From assembly GCA_020912385.1 (NCBI GenBank), contig CP087216.1, positions 1,426,001-1,490,000 on the forward strand: a stretch of DNA of 64,000 nucleotides. The letters run 5' to 3'. Within the stretch, counting starts at the first letter, position 1. Every line of letters begins with the position of its first letter. The position numbers and the translations under genes were made by a program. This document shows positions 10,396 to 22,296 of this stretch, piece by piece. This DNA is from Neofusicoccum parvum. Lineage: Eukaryota; Ascomycota; Dothideomycetes; Botryosphaeriales; Botryosphaeriaceae. The notes under the pieces are model-generated. The model was given only the letters and a program-made list of their open reading frames with translations, was not told where the DNA came from and did no database searches.

Positions 10396-12964
10396 ATGCC
10401 CCGGTCTTCGTCCGAAAGCGTGGTCCGCGATGCCGGCATCCGCAAGAAGATGCGGAAGGGCACCCACAGCTGCTTCGAATGTATGCGCCTCTGTCCCTTC
10501 CGTTTGTTCCGTTTCACCTGAAGCAATGCCGCCAGGGGGGCGAGTAATGGCTTGTGCCAACGTGTCCGCGCCCTGCGTCCATCCAAATGCCCCATTCGTC
10601 TAGTTCTGCTTCCTGTTTGGTGCCACTGACCCGCACCAGGCCGTCGGCGCAAGATACGCTGCATCTTTTCCGACGAACACCCCGGTGAATGCACCGAGTG
10701 CTTTGCCCGCGGTTCCCGATGCATCGACCAGGAGCATGCTGATCCCGAATCCATCGTCGATAACCGCAAGAACCTCCGCGAGCGCGTGGCCAAGCTGGAG
10801 GCTTTGATCGAATCACTGCTCGACGACCGATCTGCCACAGGCGCTGCCGAGGCTCTGAGGAAGCTGGGGGCAGATGTCCTGCCACCCACTCCTCGCTCCG
10901 ACGCCTCGTCCGGAGCCAATCAGACTTCAGCCCCTGTAATGGCCATGTTCGACAATGAAGTGGTGCGTGCCTTTTCGTCCGCTGGCTGCAATGTCTAGCT
11001 AACTTCTGCAGTTGAGCCGCGGGGAAAACCTACAGCCTTCTGTTGGCCCTGCTCAGACGCCCGCTCCACCTGTACCCCACGCCCCTACAGCCCAAGTCTA
11101 CGACTTCCCAGGCTTGCAGCTGACCTGCGAGTGCGACGACATTGGCATCCCCAAGGTCAAGAAGTCCAAAGAGAAGCGCACACGTGACACCCTTCTCACA
11201 CTCCTTCCACCCAAAGACGTGCTTGAGAAAGCCATCACTACTAATGATGACTGGTGGCGCGTTTGGCGTCACCGTCTGGGTGGCACCGCCCGCGGCAAGA
11301 ATCTACAGCAATTCGCTGCTGCTACCCTCGAAAAGGGTAATCCGCCCGAACTAGGCGTACTCCTCCTTTGCATCGGCGTGGCCATGGACCTAGACAGCCT
11401 CAACAACACTTTGGCATTGGTGGACGCCTTGATCATCTCCGACGACGAATATGCCGCCACCATCGAGGGCATGGAGTGTGCTCTCCTTGTGTCGAAGTGC
11501 TATTCAGAGATCGGACAGCCCCGCAGAGCATGGCTTGCCTCCCGCAAGGGTCTCACCTACGCCCAGCTGATGGTGAGTGCTGTGTGCTACCCGTGACTAG
11601 ACGGATACTGATAACCGCTCAAGGGACTTCATCGGACTCACGCTTCGACCCAGGTATGGGATAGTGTTTGGTGGAGCTTGTACCAGACCGACCGCTTCTT
11701 GAGCTTGCTCCTTGGTCTTCCCTACGGTATTTCGGACGCCCATTGTGACCTGAACTACTACAACAAAGAGAGCGACACCGATGATCAACGCGACTTCATG
11801 CTTAAACTTTCCGTTCTTGCCGGCAAGGTCATTGACCGGACCCAAGGTGTCCACGAGCTGTCTCTCGCTGCCGCGCTTGAGCTTGACCAGGAGCTCGACA
11901 CCATTGTTGAAAGCATGCCAGCTGGGTGGTGGAATACCCAGACCGAAATCATGGGCACTATCGATCCAGTCCAGCTTATCCAATTGCGGGAACGGCTTCT
12001 GGCCCAGATCTGCTTCCAACAACTTCGAGTATATCTGCACCTACCATTCATGCTCAAGTCCACATCCATGGCAAACTCCTCAAAATACGCATACAGCCGC
12101 TCAACCTGCTTTGGGGCTTCCCGAGAGCTGATCGTCCTCTACCACTTCCTCCGAAGTGGTAACGGCGAGCCTCTCTACGAATGCAAGGTCATCGACTTTC
12201 TCGGCTTCACTGCAGCGGTGCTGATCATGCTGGGCCTACTTGGATATGCACGTGTCAACGACGGCAGTCCGGGGGCTTACCACAACGCAATTCAGGAGGA
12301 GCAGGATTGGCGACTGATTGAGATTACCATGGATATCTTTGGCCGTGCTTCGACTGAGAAGGGCGGCAAAGTTGCGTCACAGAGCTTGAAGGTGCTACAG
12401 CAGCTATCAAGCGTGAGGAACATCAATCGCGACCTTGTAGGCGAGCATGAAGACAAGGTTGCCCAAAGGATCGTTATCCCATACTTCGGTACCATCTCAG
12501 TTCGAAGGGGCAAGAAATTCAACCACGTTGCAAACAAAAAGAGCAACAGCGCACCCCGCTCCAAAGAGACAAGCAACGCCTCTTCGTCCACCGGAATGCC
12601 AAACGCGGTTGCTGACAGCCACGGCATGTCTCCTCCGGCCAACACGCAAAAGCAATCGTTCCCATCTCCGACTCTGACGACAAACCAGCACTCTTCTGCC
12701 AGCTCCATCAGTGGTGACGCAAACGGGACCAACAACTCTTACGTAGCTTACGATCCTTTCGTGTTCCCTGGATCCTTCGATGCCCATGTATGGCCTGGAG
12801 AAGAAGGACTGGACAATTTGATGGGCGGTAGCCATGGCGGACCTTGGCACAATCTGGCTACCAGCATGGACATCGATCAAGATTGGACGTGGTTTATGGG
12901 TGGAACACAGGCCGAAACCGTTCCGGGCGTGCAGGTGCCAGGCCCGCCGATGGGCCCGTCGTGA
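10396..12964 (+). CDS. Zn2Cys6 fungal-specific transcription factor
   Basis: Exons 10396-10480, 10640-10962, 11012-11572 and 11624-12964 give 769 residues. Intron 1 interrupts the zinc cluster: splicing yields CFECRRRKIRC, then CTECFARGSRC, the six-Cys binuclear cluster that contacts CGG-type DNA sites. A basic/heptad linker follows (NLRERVAKLEALIESLLDD, about residues 75-93), suited to dimerisation. The middle domain carries the fungal-specific regulator signature: intron 3 rejoins as AQLMGLHRTHASTQVWDSVW, then SLYQTDRFLSLLLGLPYG. The tail is Ser/Asn/Thr-rich with a Trp/acidic end, likely the activation region. Targets are unknown. The zinc-free reductase 490 bp downstream and the dehydrogenase and permease upstream are candidates by position only. 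Confidence 0.95.
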
Positions 12965-13453
12965 TGATTGTACATGGTATGACGGTGAAAAGTTACGGTT
13001 GGTGTTGGCGGAAAATACCCGGCTCCTTTATTTGTTTCATTTGTTTACATCTTTGGGAATGGTAGATCTATTGAAGATGCCTGTAGCTATCTGACGTACT
13101 GATTCAAGCTGGTTTTAGACGTCGTGTGCGCGATGATGCCATGACGTTGCTGACATTAGCTTCCTTCCATCAAACGTGTTTTATGACATGTGCCGCCGAA
13201 CACCCGACGTAGTCGGTGCAAGTACTCGTATTCGTCTTTTAACGACCATTCACCCAATCACCCCTCAAGATTCTTCGGTTCGACTCGGAACATTGGCATC
13301 CGGGATCCCGGCCGACGATTGGTCAGCCTTCCCGTGCATACAACGACATTCCACGCAGCCGACGTCAGTATAAAACGGCAGCATACTCAACCAACGTCAA
13401 CACCACGACCATCTCCAAAAAGAAGGTTCAACCAGCCAAGAACCCCATCCACC
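12965..13453. other. Intergenic region: regulator 3' end and reductase promoter
   Basis: Tandem-gene spacer. The last 90 bp contain a TATA box and a GACGTCA half-CRE-like site (see separate entry). Nothing else recognised. Confidence 0.55.
13361..13375 (+). promoter_or_regulatory. TATA box with adjacent GACGTCA site
   Basis: TATAAAA at 13369-13375 lies 79 bp before the reductase ATG and directly abuts GACGTCA (13361-13367), a half-CRE-like sequence recognised by bZIP factors such as ATF/CREB types. Spacing fits a genuine core promoter; regulation is inferred. Confidence 0.6.
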
Positions 13454-14503
13454 ATGGCCGCCACAATGAAAGCCTGGCAATTCACCAGCGTCGCCACCAC
13501 GCTGGAAGCGGCCCTGACCCTCAACCCGGCCGCCCCGGCACCAGACTCCACCACGCTCGCCGCCAACGAGATCCTCGTCGAAGTCATCTCCGTCGCCCTC
13601 AACCCGGTCGACTACAAGATGCCCGAGATGGCCGTGGTCGGCAAGCTCATGTACCGCGGCGGCGCGCACACCCCGGCCATGGACTTCAGCGGCCGCGTCG
13701 TCGCGGCCGGGTCCTCGGTCCCGGCCGCCACCTACCCGCCCGGCACGCTCGTCTTCGGCACGCTGCCGCCGTCGCCGCCGCCGCGGTTCGGCGCGCTCGG
13801 GCAGCTCCTCGTCGCCACGCCGGCCGCGTGCGTGCCCGTGCCGGCGGGCGTGTCGGCCGACGACGCGGCCACCGTCGGCGTCGCGGGCCTGACGGCGCTG
13901 CAGAGCCTCCTGGTCGCCGGCGCCGAGACGCGGCCCGGCAGCAGGGTGCTCGTCAACGGCGGCAGCGGCGGGACCGGCACGTTCGCCATCCAGCTGACCA
14001 AGGCGCTGGGCGCCGCCCACGTGACGGCGACGTGCAGCGCCGCCAACGCGGGCCTGTGCCGCGCGCTGGGCGCCGACGAGGTGCTGGACTACCGCGCCGT
14101 CGACGTGGTCGACGCGCTCAAGGCCGGCGGCAAGCCCGCGTTCGACCTGGTCGTCGACAACGTCGGGAACCCGGAGCTGAAGCTGTACGAGAACGCCGGC
14201 GCGTACCTGAAGGAGGGCGGGGTGTTCGTGCAGGTGGGCGCGCCGGCGTCGCTCGGCGGGATCAAGACGCTGGTGGGGAGGGCGGTGACGCCGAGGTGGC
14301 TGGGCGGCGGGGACCGGGCGTTCACGTTCTTGACGATGAAGGGGAAGCCGGAGGATCTGACGAGGATCGGGGAGTTCATGAAGGAGGGGAAGGTGAAGGC
14401 GGTGATTGATCAGACTTTCGAGTTTGAGGATGCCCCGAAGGCGTACGAGAAGTTGAAGCTGGGGAGGACGAAGGGAAAGATTGTCGTTCATGTGGGCAAG
14501 TAG
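13454..14503 (+). CDS. Zinc-independent MDR reductase (quinone oxidoreductase / enoyl reductase-like)
   Basis: Intronless, 349 residues. The N-terminal GroES-like fold (NEILVEVISVALNPVDYKMP) has Asn-Pro where zinc alcohol dehydrogenases carry the catalytic Cys, so no catalytic zinc is expected; this is the quinone oxidoreductase / trans-enoyl reductase branch. The Rossmann segment reads RVLVNGGSGGTGTFAIQLTK, followed by ALGADEVLDYR, which fits NADPH use. The C-terminus (FEFEDAPKAYEKLKLGRTKG) is the usual family end. The start is the ATG in the ACCATGG context. The open frame continues upstream but over the promoter. Third-position G+C is very high compared with the neighbouring regulator. Substrate is unknown: a quinone, enone or polyketide intermediate are all possible. 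Confidence 0.93.
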   Translation: MAATMKAWQFTSVATTLEAALTLNPAAPAPDSTTLAANEILVEVISVALNPVDYKMPEMAVVGKLMYRGGAHTPAMDFSGRVVAAGSSVPAATYPPGTLVFGTLPPSPPPRFGALGQLLVATPAACVPVPAGVSADDAATVGVAGLTALQSLLVAGAETRPGSRVLVNGGSGGTGTFAIQLTKALGAAHVTATCSAANAGLCRALGADEVLDYRAVDVVDALKAGGKPAFDLVVDNVGNPELKLYENAGAYLKEGGVFVQVGAPASLGGIKTLVGRAVTPRWLGGGDRAFTFLTMKGKPEDLTRIGEFMKEGKVKAVIDQTFEFEDAPKAYEKLKLGRTKGKIVVHVGK

Positions 14504-15789
14504 GCGAGATTATTGGACATTATCAGGTTATGGATTTTTTCTTTCTCGGTGTATCTGGGCGTTTTAACGGTAGGCACAGTCAATTTGTCACCGCTTTCAT
14601 TTCTTATACTGTCGGCTATCGAATTCTGAGTGCTTTGGCCTCGAGCTTTTAGGCACTCTGTCCACCACTGAGTGTGGAGAAACCTCATAGTCATGTATCG
14701 TACTTTAATGTCACTTTGATGTAACTTACCGCTCCAGTGGCGAGACAGCAAGTCTTCACTTCGGCTGCGTGCTTATCATTACCTCCTCAGGTCCAGACCA
14801 TGGCCCTTTCTGATTGTCAGCACCAGCGCCTTGCGAAACCACCCCATCTCATCAAAATCAAATACTGCTCGCCATCATCCCCCGGAACACTCAGAAACAG
14901 CAGCCCGCATCAGTACACGTAGCTCAGACGAACCAGGTCATCCAATTCCGAAGCTTCGAGATCCGCAAGCAGCATGCCCAGACCAAGATTGAAGTTTCTC
15001 TTCGCATTTGGTTCGTTTTTGCGGGCCCTCTATCGAGTCTCAGGGACAATATGCCTAAAAATCTCGGACCAAAATGGAAGGCACTAGAAAAATATCGTGG
15101 CTGACCCTATTGTCGAGAATCTTGTCTTGAGGCGAACGAAGGAAAGTTTTTGTGGTGGCTTGGCTAGACGCCTTAGTAGGAACAACACCTTGCCATCATA
15201 GCAGCCTAATGTGGGGAATAAGAAAGCATGAAACGCCCATCTGAAGCCAAGTGTTTTCGGTAATGTAAAGTTGCTACAACAAGGAGGCGGATTTCGGTAC
15301 ATTGTTTGGCTTGAGCGAAAAGGGCAGGACATCGTGTGACAGAATACGAGGCACGAGAACGTATGGCAGTGGCGCAGCGCGATTAACTATTCGTTAAGCT
15401 TAACAACTATGTATGCAAGTAAGACATTAGAACTTAAAAGGCGCGCGATCCATGACACGTGCATGCGAGGGTTGTGAATCTGCGATGGACAAGGCTCGAC
15501 CGCAGATGGTCGTTGCCGACGGTCTACAAGGGTAGTCAATTGAGTTTACACACGTAGCATACACGAGTTTGCACGCTGGCTATTCACCTTATGAATGTAG
15601 CGTATGAGAAAGAATATGTCATTCAGCGACTCATTGGAAGCACTGGCCGAATCTCGAAACTGAACAGAGCATAATACGTGTCAGACATGAGGGACCGCAA
15701 GCGGTACGCCGCGCAGCACGGAGCACGGCAAGAACAAAGACTGACGGGCCAGTAATACACGACAAACAGTAGCAGCACGAAGGAAAGCT
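14504..15789. other. Convergent intergenic region without recognised genes
   Basis: About 1.3 kb of moderate to low G+C between converging 3' ends. Open frames are under 100 codons and show no motif. No repeat was seen. Confidence 0.5.
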
Positions 15790-17563
15790 CTACAACACAC
15801 CTGGAACGGTAACGCTACCCTTCCTCGCCGTATGCTCCAAAATCTCCTTCTCGTCACCGGTGCTGCCATTCCTCACGGCCATATCTCCCTCCTTCACCTC
15901 CTGCGCGTACTCCTCGTCCAGGTCGCGGTCGAGCTTCTCGCCATACAGTGTCGCAGGGTTGAACGCCAACGCGCCCTTGGGGATGAGCGTCGCCGAGAGC
16001 ACGATGACGCAGATAATGGTGAACTGCACGCCGGCGATGTTCTGGATGGCGGGCGAGATGTCGCCGTCGTTCTGCGTGTTGACGCGGTCGACGTAGCGGC
16101 CCAGCAGCGGGCTGGCGATGGCGTACATGACGATGTAGGTGGCGTAGAGGAAGGCCATGACCGCGCCCAGCGGGGAGACGTTCTTCTCCTCGGACTCCTT
16201 GCGGGCGAGCGTGGCCTGGATGTAGGCGGCCAGCGAGACATCGCCAGCAGCCCAGCCGAACGAGACGGGCAGGAAGGTCGCAGCAACGATCCAGGCTTGT
16301 CTGACCTGGTCCCGTGGAGGATTCCAGAACGGGAGGTACCAGACGATGAGGAGGCTGAGGGCGTCGAGCCGCAGCCAGGGGATGGGCGTCTTGATTGCGT
16401 TGGTGAAGAGGAAGACGAAAAGGGCGCCGAGCAGTTCACCGAAGTTGGAGCCGCCGACCATGATCTGTGACCAGGCCGAGTTGCCTAGATAGCGACGCGC
16501 GATGGCGGGCGCGATGCCGTTCTCCAGGTAACGGTGGCCGTAGAGTGCGATGGTGTAGCCAGGGAGCAGCCAGAACATCTTGCGACTTCCGAAGATGATC
16601 TTAGCACCAGTCCAGACGGAGACGCAGAACAGCCATGCGCCATTGAGAATTGCTTTGAAGTAGTTGGGCGAGTCGACGTTCTCGAGATCGTTGGACACGT
16701 GGCCGAGGTTGGAGATGAAGAACCAAGAGCAGGCGGCTAAAACGAAGCAGATGGGCGTGATGATGAAAGACATGTTGTTGCCCAGTGCAGGTATGAGTCC
16801 AAGCGCCGTGCAGAACGCTCCTGACGTCCCGGAGATCTCGTAGAATATGTGCACCAGGGCATCTGCCGTTCCAGTATGTTAGCAAAGGGGACGGCCGCGC
16901 TGGGGACGATAGTAGGGACTCACCCATGCGCCGCAGCTTCTGGACGTTTCCACCGACGATGTCACGAGGGATGACACGACGGATCAGCTCGACCATGCCA
17001 TACGCGATCCCTGCAATGGTGTAGATGGGGATCATTCCATCGGTATTGTAGTCGCCGTAGTAGGAGAAGTCCTCATCGTCAGTGACGCTGGACGGCCTGA
17101 TCCTTCCGCCGGTAGCCGCATCGACGATCAAGAGGATCGCAGTCAGAAGTCCGAAGGCAATAATGGCGCAGGAAAGGACCAATCTTGTGGGCCATCGCTT
17201 GATGAGAGGGGCGATCAAGATGGCCCCGACGCACTGGAATGCTTGGTTGAGGCCCTGAAGAAGACCAACACGCTCAAACGTCTTTTTGGCGGTACCCGAC
17301 ACTTCGGCGTCGTAGTCATAACGGTTGGTGGCGAGCGCAGTTATGGAGCCATTGAAAGCTGTGGATTGTCAGTGTGAAAGGTGCTGATGAGTAACGGTGA
17401 CGGTGACGGTGACGAGCAGTTTCAGGAGGTGATGGAGAGCGTTACCTTCAAGACCAAATTTGTAGAGCATGATGCCCACGATGTAAAGAGCGATGTTCCT
17501 CTTCTCTTTTGGAGAGAAGAGGTTCCAGCTCTCAACAATGGTAGACACTACAGGCAAACCCAT
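15790..17563 (-). CDS. MFS transporter, uncharacterised fungal type
   Basis: Minus-strand exons 17563-17446, 17358-16924 and 16862-15790 give 541 residues. Intron boundaries reconstruct KFGLEAFNGSITALATNRY and KLRRMDALVHIFYEISGTSG. Twelve or so hydrophobic segments alternate with short loops; a YDYDAEVSG loop follows TM1 and a charged loop with RYLGNSAWSQIMVGGSNFGE lies in the middle. The acidic C-tail (LDEEYAQEVKEGD) is cytosolic. The fold is major facilitator, but it lacks the sugar-porter and drug-antiporter signatures I know, and I cannot assign a substrate. The start at 17563 is the first ATG of the frame. Intron 1 contains a short GACGGT tandem repeat. Confidence 0.88.
17393..17413. repeat. 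GACGGT hexanucleotide repeat inside intron 1
   Basis: About three units of a GGTGAC/GACGGT hexamer lie within the 87-nt first intron of the MFS gene. It is short and possibly variable. Confidence 0.6.
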
Positions 17564-19025
17564 GATGGATAATTGCTGTGTGCAGAACGGCAAAAACAGG
17601 GAGCCGAAGTGTGCGAAAGCTGTCGATCCACCGAAACACCCCGAGCCACAGGCCCGACTCTTTTATCATCTCCTGCTCGGCTGGGCGGGTAGCGTCACAT
17701 TGCAAACCCATACGGCAAGTTCATGGTTGTGTCGCAGCCCCAGCCAGCGTCCGCAGTGGTCTCAGCCAGCCAGACGCGACAGAGAAGCTCAGCACGTGGG
17801 TGCGTCAATTCCACAAAGCGCAAGACCTGCCAAGCAGGCCGGGGCTGCGATGGCATAGCCATGCTTTGATCAAGTGCGGAGAGGCAACTCGGCTTGCCGC
17901 GTCTACTGAATCGCCCCGGACCACTACCTGATTGGCACAAGCGCTCTGGCGTGCGTTTAGCCCAGGCCGGCAGCCTGCATAGGAGGAGCGGATGCTGCAG
18001 GTACTCTCCTAGACAAGCTGGAATAGACAAGCTGGGACTTTGTTTCAGGAGTACGGTGACGCGTGCGCTGACGAAGAGCAGAGGATAGTTTTACTTTCGT
18101 TGGAGACGAAACAGCCAGCGAGGCGACGCGCAAGAGAAGATCAACCATGCAGACTCGCAGAAACACAAAAGAAAAGCGAGCATACTCTCACACGCGACAG
18201 CTGCGGCGTGCACACGGCAAAGACCGCCCTTGATCTGGATCTGAGTGTGCGCAGCGGCGGACGACGTCCACCGTTTGCGACGAATAGCAGGCAAGAGCCG
18301 TGCACATGTCAGCGGAGGGGAGCGGAGTTTGAAATGAGATGCCTTTTCTTCTCGAAAGGCTGATCCGCCAACGAGCGGGCGAGCAGCATAGCCACAATCT
18401 GGTGGGACATTGGCATAGGTTGGCAGTGGGAAAGCGAGCGAGTGTAGGCGCTTGGCCGATGCCAATGCCACGCTTGGCATGTGGCGGGGTTGGCGGGATT
18501 GCGTGGAAGAGCGGACAACGTTGTCGACACCGGCTTGTGGTTGGTCTCCTTGTGTATCGGGACTGTCTACGGCGGCGATACGTCTGGATATCATTCGTGC
18601 CTGGACGGTGATGCCATTTCACCCAGCCCAAGCAGTCTTTGCTCGTCTGACCAGCGTCGACGCTTGCAGATGTCATCCACTGACGTTCCTGTGCAATCGC
18701 GCATGGGGTCCAGGAGATCGAAGAGAGATCGAGGCTGCGTCGTTAGATAAGCGATGCCGGCGCGGAGAGATGATGGGTTGTTGCCGCAGCTGCTTCTGTC
18801 ATCGAGATCGAACGCGGACATCTATACGGTCAGTCATACCCACGATATCCCAAACTCGTGAGAACTCAAATGCAATCAAGCCAGCTCGCTCCAGTTCCGG
18901 AAACGGAGTCCGGCGTTGCCAGAATCAAATGTTTGAGCCTCGATTTAGTCGTGCGGCCTATACTACATCGGTTTGTACAAGGAATCCCAGGACGAACTCA
19001 CCAACCATCTCCCCTTTCTTTTTAT
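17564..19025. other. Intergenic region, 1.5 kb, no gene supported
   Basis: Contains the promoter of the MFS gene and the 3' flank of mS29. The longest open frames (up to 196 codons, about 18.1-19.0 kb) overlap on both strands and show no family features or splice-supported extension, so they were not called. Confidence 0.5.
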
Positions 19026-20527
19026 TCATATCCTGTATTTGACCGTAGCCCTCTCAAGCTCGCCAATGATGCCACCGCCAGACACCGTCCATTTCTCACT
19101 CACCAACGTCTCATCGACTGTCCGTCTCATCATACCGCTATGAGCGTAGTATTCCATGATTGCTCTGGCTTCATCGCGCGTCAGACCCTTGACCTTCAGC
19201 GTCTCCGCCTGGGACAAGGCGCTCAGGCTACGCTCGTCAATCTTCTTATATGCGTTCCATTTGGGGAGTTCCGTTGCACCAGCTTGCCTCGCATCGATGG
19301 ATTCAATCCCAAATTCCAGAGCATTTGACTTGGGCGAGTTGCTACCAGAGGTAGAAGCGAGGACGATGCCCCCGTTGGGCAGCTTGGTGGTGCCGTTCAA
19401 CAGATCGACAAAATGGCGGACGAGGACAAGGTCGTGAGCGTGAATAGGGTTGGCATTGTGGTCAATGTACTCGCTGTTGTTCATAATGAATGACAGGTTG
19501 TCTATGCAGACCATGACGGGAGGACGGGCTAGCTCTGCCTGTTCCTTGTTGGTCCGCGTGGTGAGCTCCTTCCAGAAAGCCTGGAAAACGGGCCATGCGA
19601 CATCCGCGTCTTTAGCACCCATCTGCGCTAATTGTAGGAGCGTGGCGTCATCCGGAACAGGAACTGGGAGAGCATGCTCCTGCGAGAGCTTCAGATTCCC
19701 CAGGACCTTGTCGTTGGCTTTGGCGATCTGCGCGAGAAGGGAGGCAGTGTAGTTCTTCTGGATGTATTGGGTGGGGTTCGTGCCGGCAACGGGAGCGTAG
19801 GCGGTGTGCCCAATGGTCAGTTCCATTGCTGTGATGTTTTAGCTCAATTCTGGTGTGCGTCATACGAGAGCCAGCACGAACCATCGGGGAAGTTGATGAC
19901 CACCCAGTCCTTGAGGAACGCCATGGTCATGGCCTGTAGCAGCAGCGTGGTCTTGCCACTGGCTCTGTCACCATGGATGATCTTCCTGGCAGTCTTCGTG
20001 CCATCCGCAGCCTGGACAGCGCTGACCAGGTTGCCCAGCTCGACAGTCTCTCGTCTCGCGAGCATGGCAGGCCGTCTGAAGAGTCCCCATCCTTGGTTCG
20101 GCTTGAAGGCGTCGACAGCCCGCAGTTGGTCGACAACAGGCTCCATGGGAATGCCCAGGACCTTGCCTTGGATGTGCGAGTCTCCGATGTCCTCAGGCTT
20201 GAGGTCTTGCAGGCCGCGGACTTCAAGGGCATTGGTGTTGCTTAGGACGATTCGCTTGCGCAGCTGCTTGCGCTCGCCTTGGGCCGGCCGGCGTCCTGTC
20301 TCCCTCGAAGCAGTGTTCTTCTTTATCTTCAGACCCTTGATACCCTTCTTGGGCGGGCCAGCGGTGGAGTTGCCCTTCTTCTGGTTTGGATTCTTGAGCT
20401 TTGCGGCGGAGGTCGAGAAGGACGCGGCGGTGGCGGCGCGGGCCAGGAATTGGGGCCGGGCGAGGCATGGGGCGGGGAGAGCGGCGGGCCGCAAAGGCCA
20501 TTGCGCCAGGCAATGTCTCGGAGGCAT
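19026..20527 (-). CDS. RSM23: Mitochondrial small ribosomal subunit protein mS29 (DAP3/Rsm23)
   Basis: Minus-strand exons 20527-19882 and 19828-19026 give 482 residues. mS29 is a GTP-binding component of the mitochondrial 28S/37S subunit head. The first 45 residues (MPPRHCLAQWPLRPAALPAP and on to ARAATAASFSTSAAK) form a convincing mitochondrial presequence. A P-loop GDRASGKTTLLLQAMTMAF (about residues 190-208) and downstream Walker-B-like PPVMVCIDNLSFIMNN are present. The 53-nt intron rejoins VVINFPDAMELTIG in frame. The only ATG before the presequence is the one used. The gene is divergent from RRS1, with 219 bp between the two starts. Confidence 0.94.
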
Positions 20528-20746
20528 TGGGCTGGCGTGGTGGAGAGGCGCTCGTGATGGCTGGAGAATCACGATGATGCGCGCAGCAGAGGGCGGCGGC
20601 GGCGCGCAGCGGACGTTTTTCCACAGCCGGGCCGCGCACGGGCCAGCGCTGCGTCCTGGAATTTTTTGGCGGAGCATCTGCACTCGCCGCTTCCTCTGGC
20701 GCAACAACCACCCGCGTTGTCGCACCGCTCCAAGACTACGCCCGCC
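20528..20746. promoter_or_regulatory. Shared bidirectional promoter of mS29 and RRS1
   Basis: A 219-bp G+C-rich gap separates the two divergent ATGs, so both 5' UTRs and core promoters must fit here. One product serves mitochondrial, the other cytosolic ribosome assembly. No TATA box was seen. Confidence 0.7.
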
Positions 20747-21415
20747 ATGAGCGCAGACGCCGACATGATGGACGTGGACAGCGCGTCCGCGAATGGCGCC
20801 ACGTCGCGCCTGTACGCCCTTCCCGCTCTCTTTTCTCCGCCGTCTCCGCCGTACTGATGAATTCCCCCCAGCCCTGTCACGGTTGAGAAGCCCATTCCCT
20901 ACACCTTCGACCTGGGCAACCTCCTCTGCACGGACGCGAACCCGCTCCCCAGCTCCGGCGAGGACGCCATCCGCGAGACCGCCCGCGACTGCGCCCAGGT
21001 CCTCATCAACCAACTGCTCAGCACCTGCCCCGTCCGCTCCACCAAGGAAGGCGTGCTGCTCGACCTGCCGACTCCCGTCACCCCCCTTCCCCGTGAGAAG
21101 CCCGCTCCCAAGCCCAAGGAGCCCACCAAGTGGGAGCTGTTCGCCGCCAAGAAGGGCATCAAGGACAAGAAGAAGGAGGGCAACCTGGTCTACGACGAGG
21201 AGAAGGGCGAGTGGGTGCCCAAGTGGGGCTACAAGGGCAAGAACAAGGACCAGGACGACCAGTGGCTGGTTGAGGTCGACGAGAAGAAGGAGGCCGAGAC
21301 CGGCGAGGCCGACAACCCGCGTGCGCTGCCCAGGAAAGAGAGGGTCGAGAGGGTCAAGAGGAACGAGAGAAAACAGCGCTCCAACGAGGCAAGGGCGAGG
21401 AAGAAGGGCGCGTAA
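20747..21415 (+). CDS. RRS1: Ribosome biogenesis regulatory protein Rrs1
   Basis: Exons 20747-20811 and 20872-21415 are joined across a 60-nt intron and give 202 residues, close to the 203 of the yeast protein. Rrs1 works with Rpf2 to load the 5S RNP into the pre-60S particle in the nucleolus. Diagnostic parts are PYTFDLGNLLCTDANPL near the N-terminus, the PTKWELFAAKKGIKDKKK block, and VPKWGYKGKNK, followed by a very basic coiled C-terminus (RKERVERVKRNERKQRSNEA) acting as a nucleolar signal. The first 20 residues are acidic. Splicing at CGCCT/CCCTGTC restores the TSRLPVTVEKP frame. Confidence 0.96.
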
Positions 21416-22296
21416 AACGCATGCGACTGGTGGAAGGGAACAAAAAAGTCTTTGGGAGCTCGGCGCATGGAGTAATGGATGGCATCTTCAAGGCAACTCG
21501 GGACGGCATCGGTACCACTTAGCGGCACTTTGTACAACGGCGATAATACTGTCGGCCATGGACATAAATGGAGACGTTCCGTAAGTGCTTGAAATGCGCT
21601 CCAAGGTATCGCACCAGAAGGAGAACAGCACACTTGAATGTGACCAAAACAGTCCATTCGAAGCTTCACTGCCCAGCATGCTGAGCGTAACGGCATTGGA
21701 GACTTGGTAAAACGCTGGAGATTGAGCTTCTGATCTTATACTTAGGATGTCGTCGAAGTGAAATCAAGCTTTCTAATGTAAAGAAACCTTCTAGCTACAC
21801 CGCGTGATGCTACTGGCGCCTAGAGACAAAGATCGGCTAACGCTACCCCATAGATCTCGGACTCTAATTCTTCTTGGAGGCAAAGAGGCGCATACCTCTC
21901 TTCTTGAATGCATGAGTATCTCACTGACGAATAATAGAGTGTGTCCAGGAAAATGTCTCAAACTGCCGTTCGTCTCGACTAGGGTGAATTGGCTAGGCTG
22001 GACTTGTACGCCACAGGAAAGACGCTGTCTTTTTCATACGGCTGCCACGTGCTGGCAGGATTGATTAAGAAGGATGGAAATAAAGTCTGATTCAAGCATC
22101 CACGATGGAAAACATATCGGCAATGCAGAGCTTCTGCCGGATGTGATATACTCACGTCTATGAACGTGGATAAACCAGACAGTAAGTTGCATTGTCTCCG
22201 TGGAGCTCTGGCGGTGGATTTCCATGTATTCCCACACTGCTGGTCTCATGTGGCACTTTCCCCACGTACATGCTAATCCTTTACTCAAAGTGTGGG
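21416..22296. other. Convergent intergenic region
   Basis: Lies between the RRS1 and acetyltransferase 3' ends. Moderately A+T-rich, with no coding signal, repeat or RNA gene recognised. Confidence 0.5.

Noticed and set aside
13397..14491. Minus-strand open frame of 364 codons
   Set aside because: Antisense of the MDR reductase; Arg/Asp/Gly-rich artefact of high third-position G+C.
18091..19042. Candidate genes of 160-196 codons between the MFS gene and mS29
   Set aside because: Mutually overlapping on both strands, Cys/Arg/Ser-rich, no family signature.
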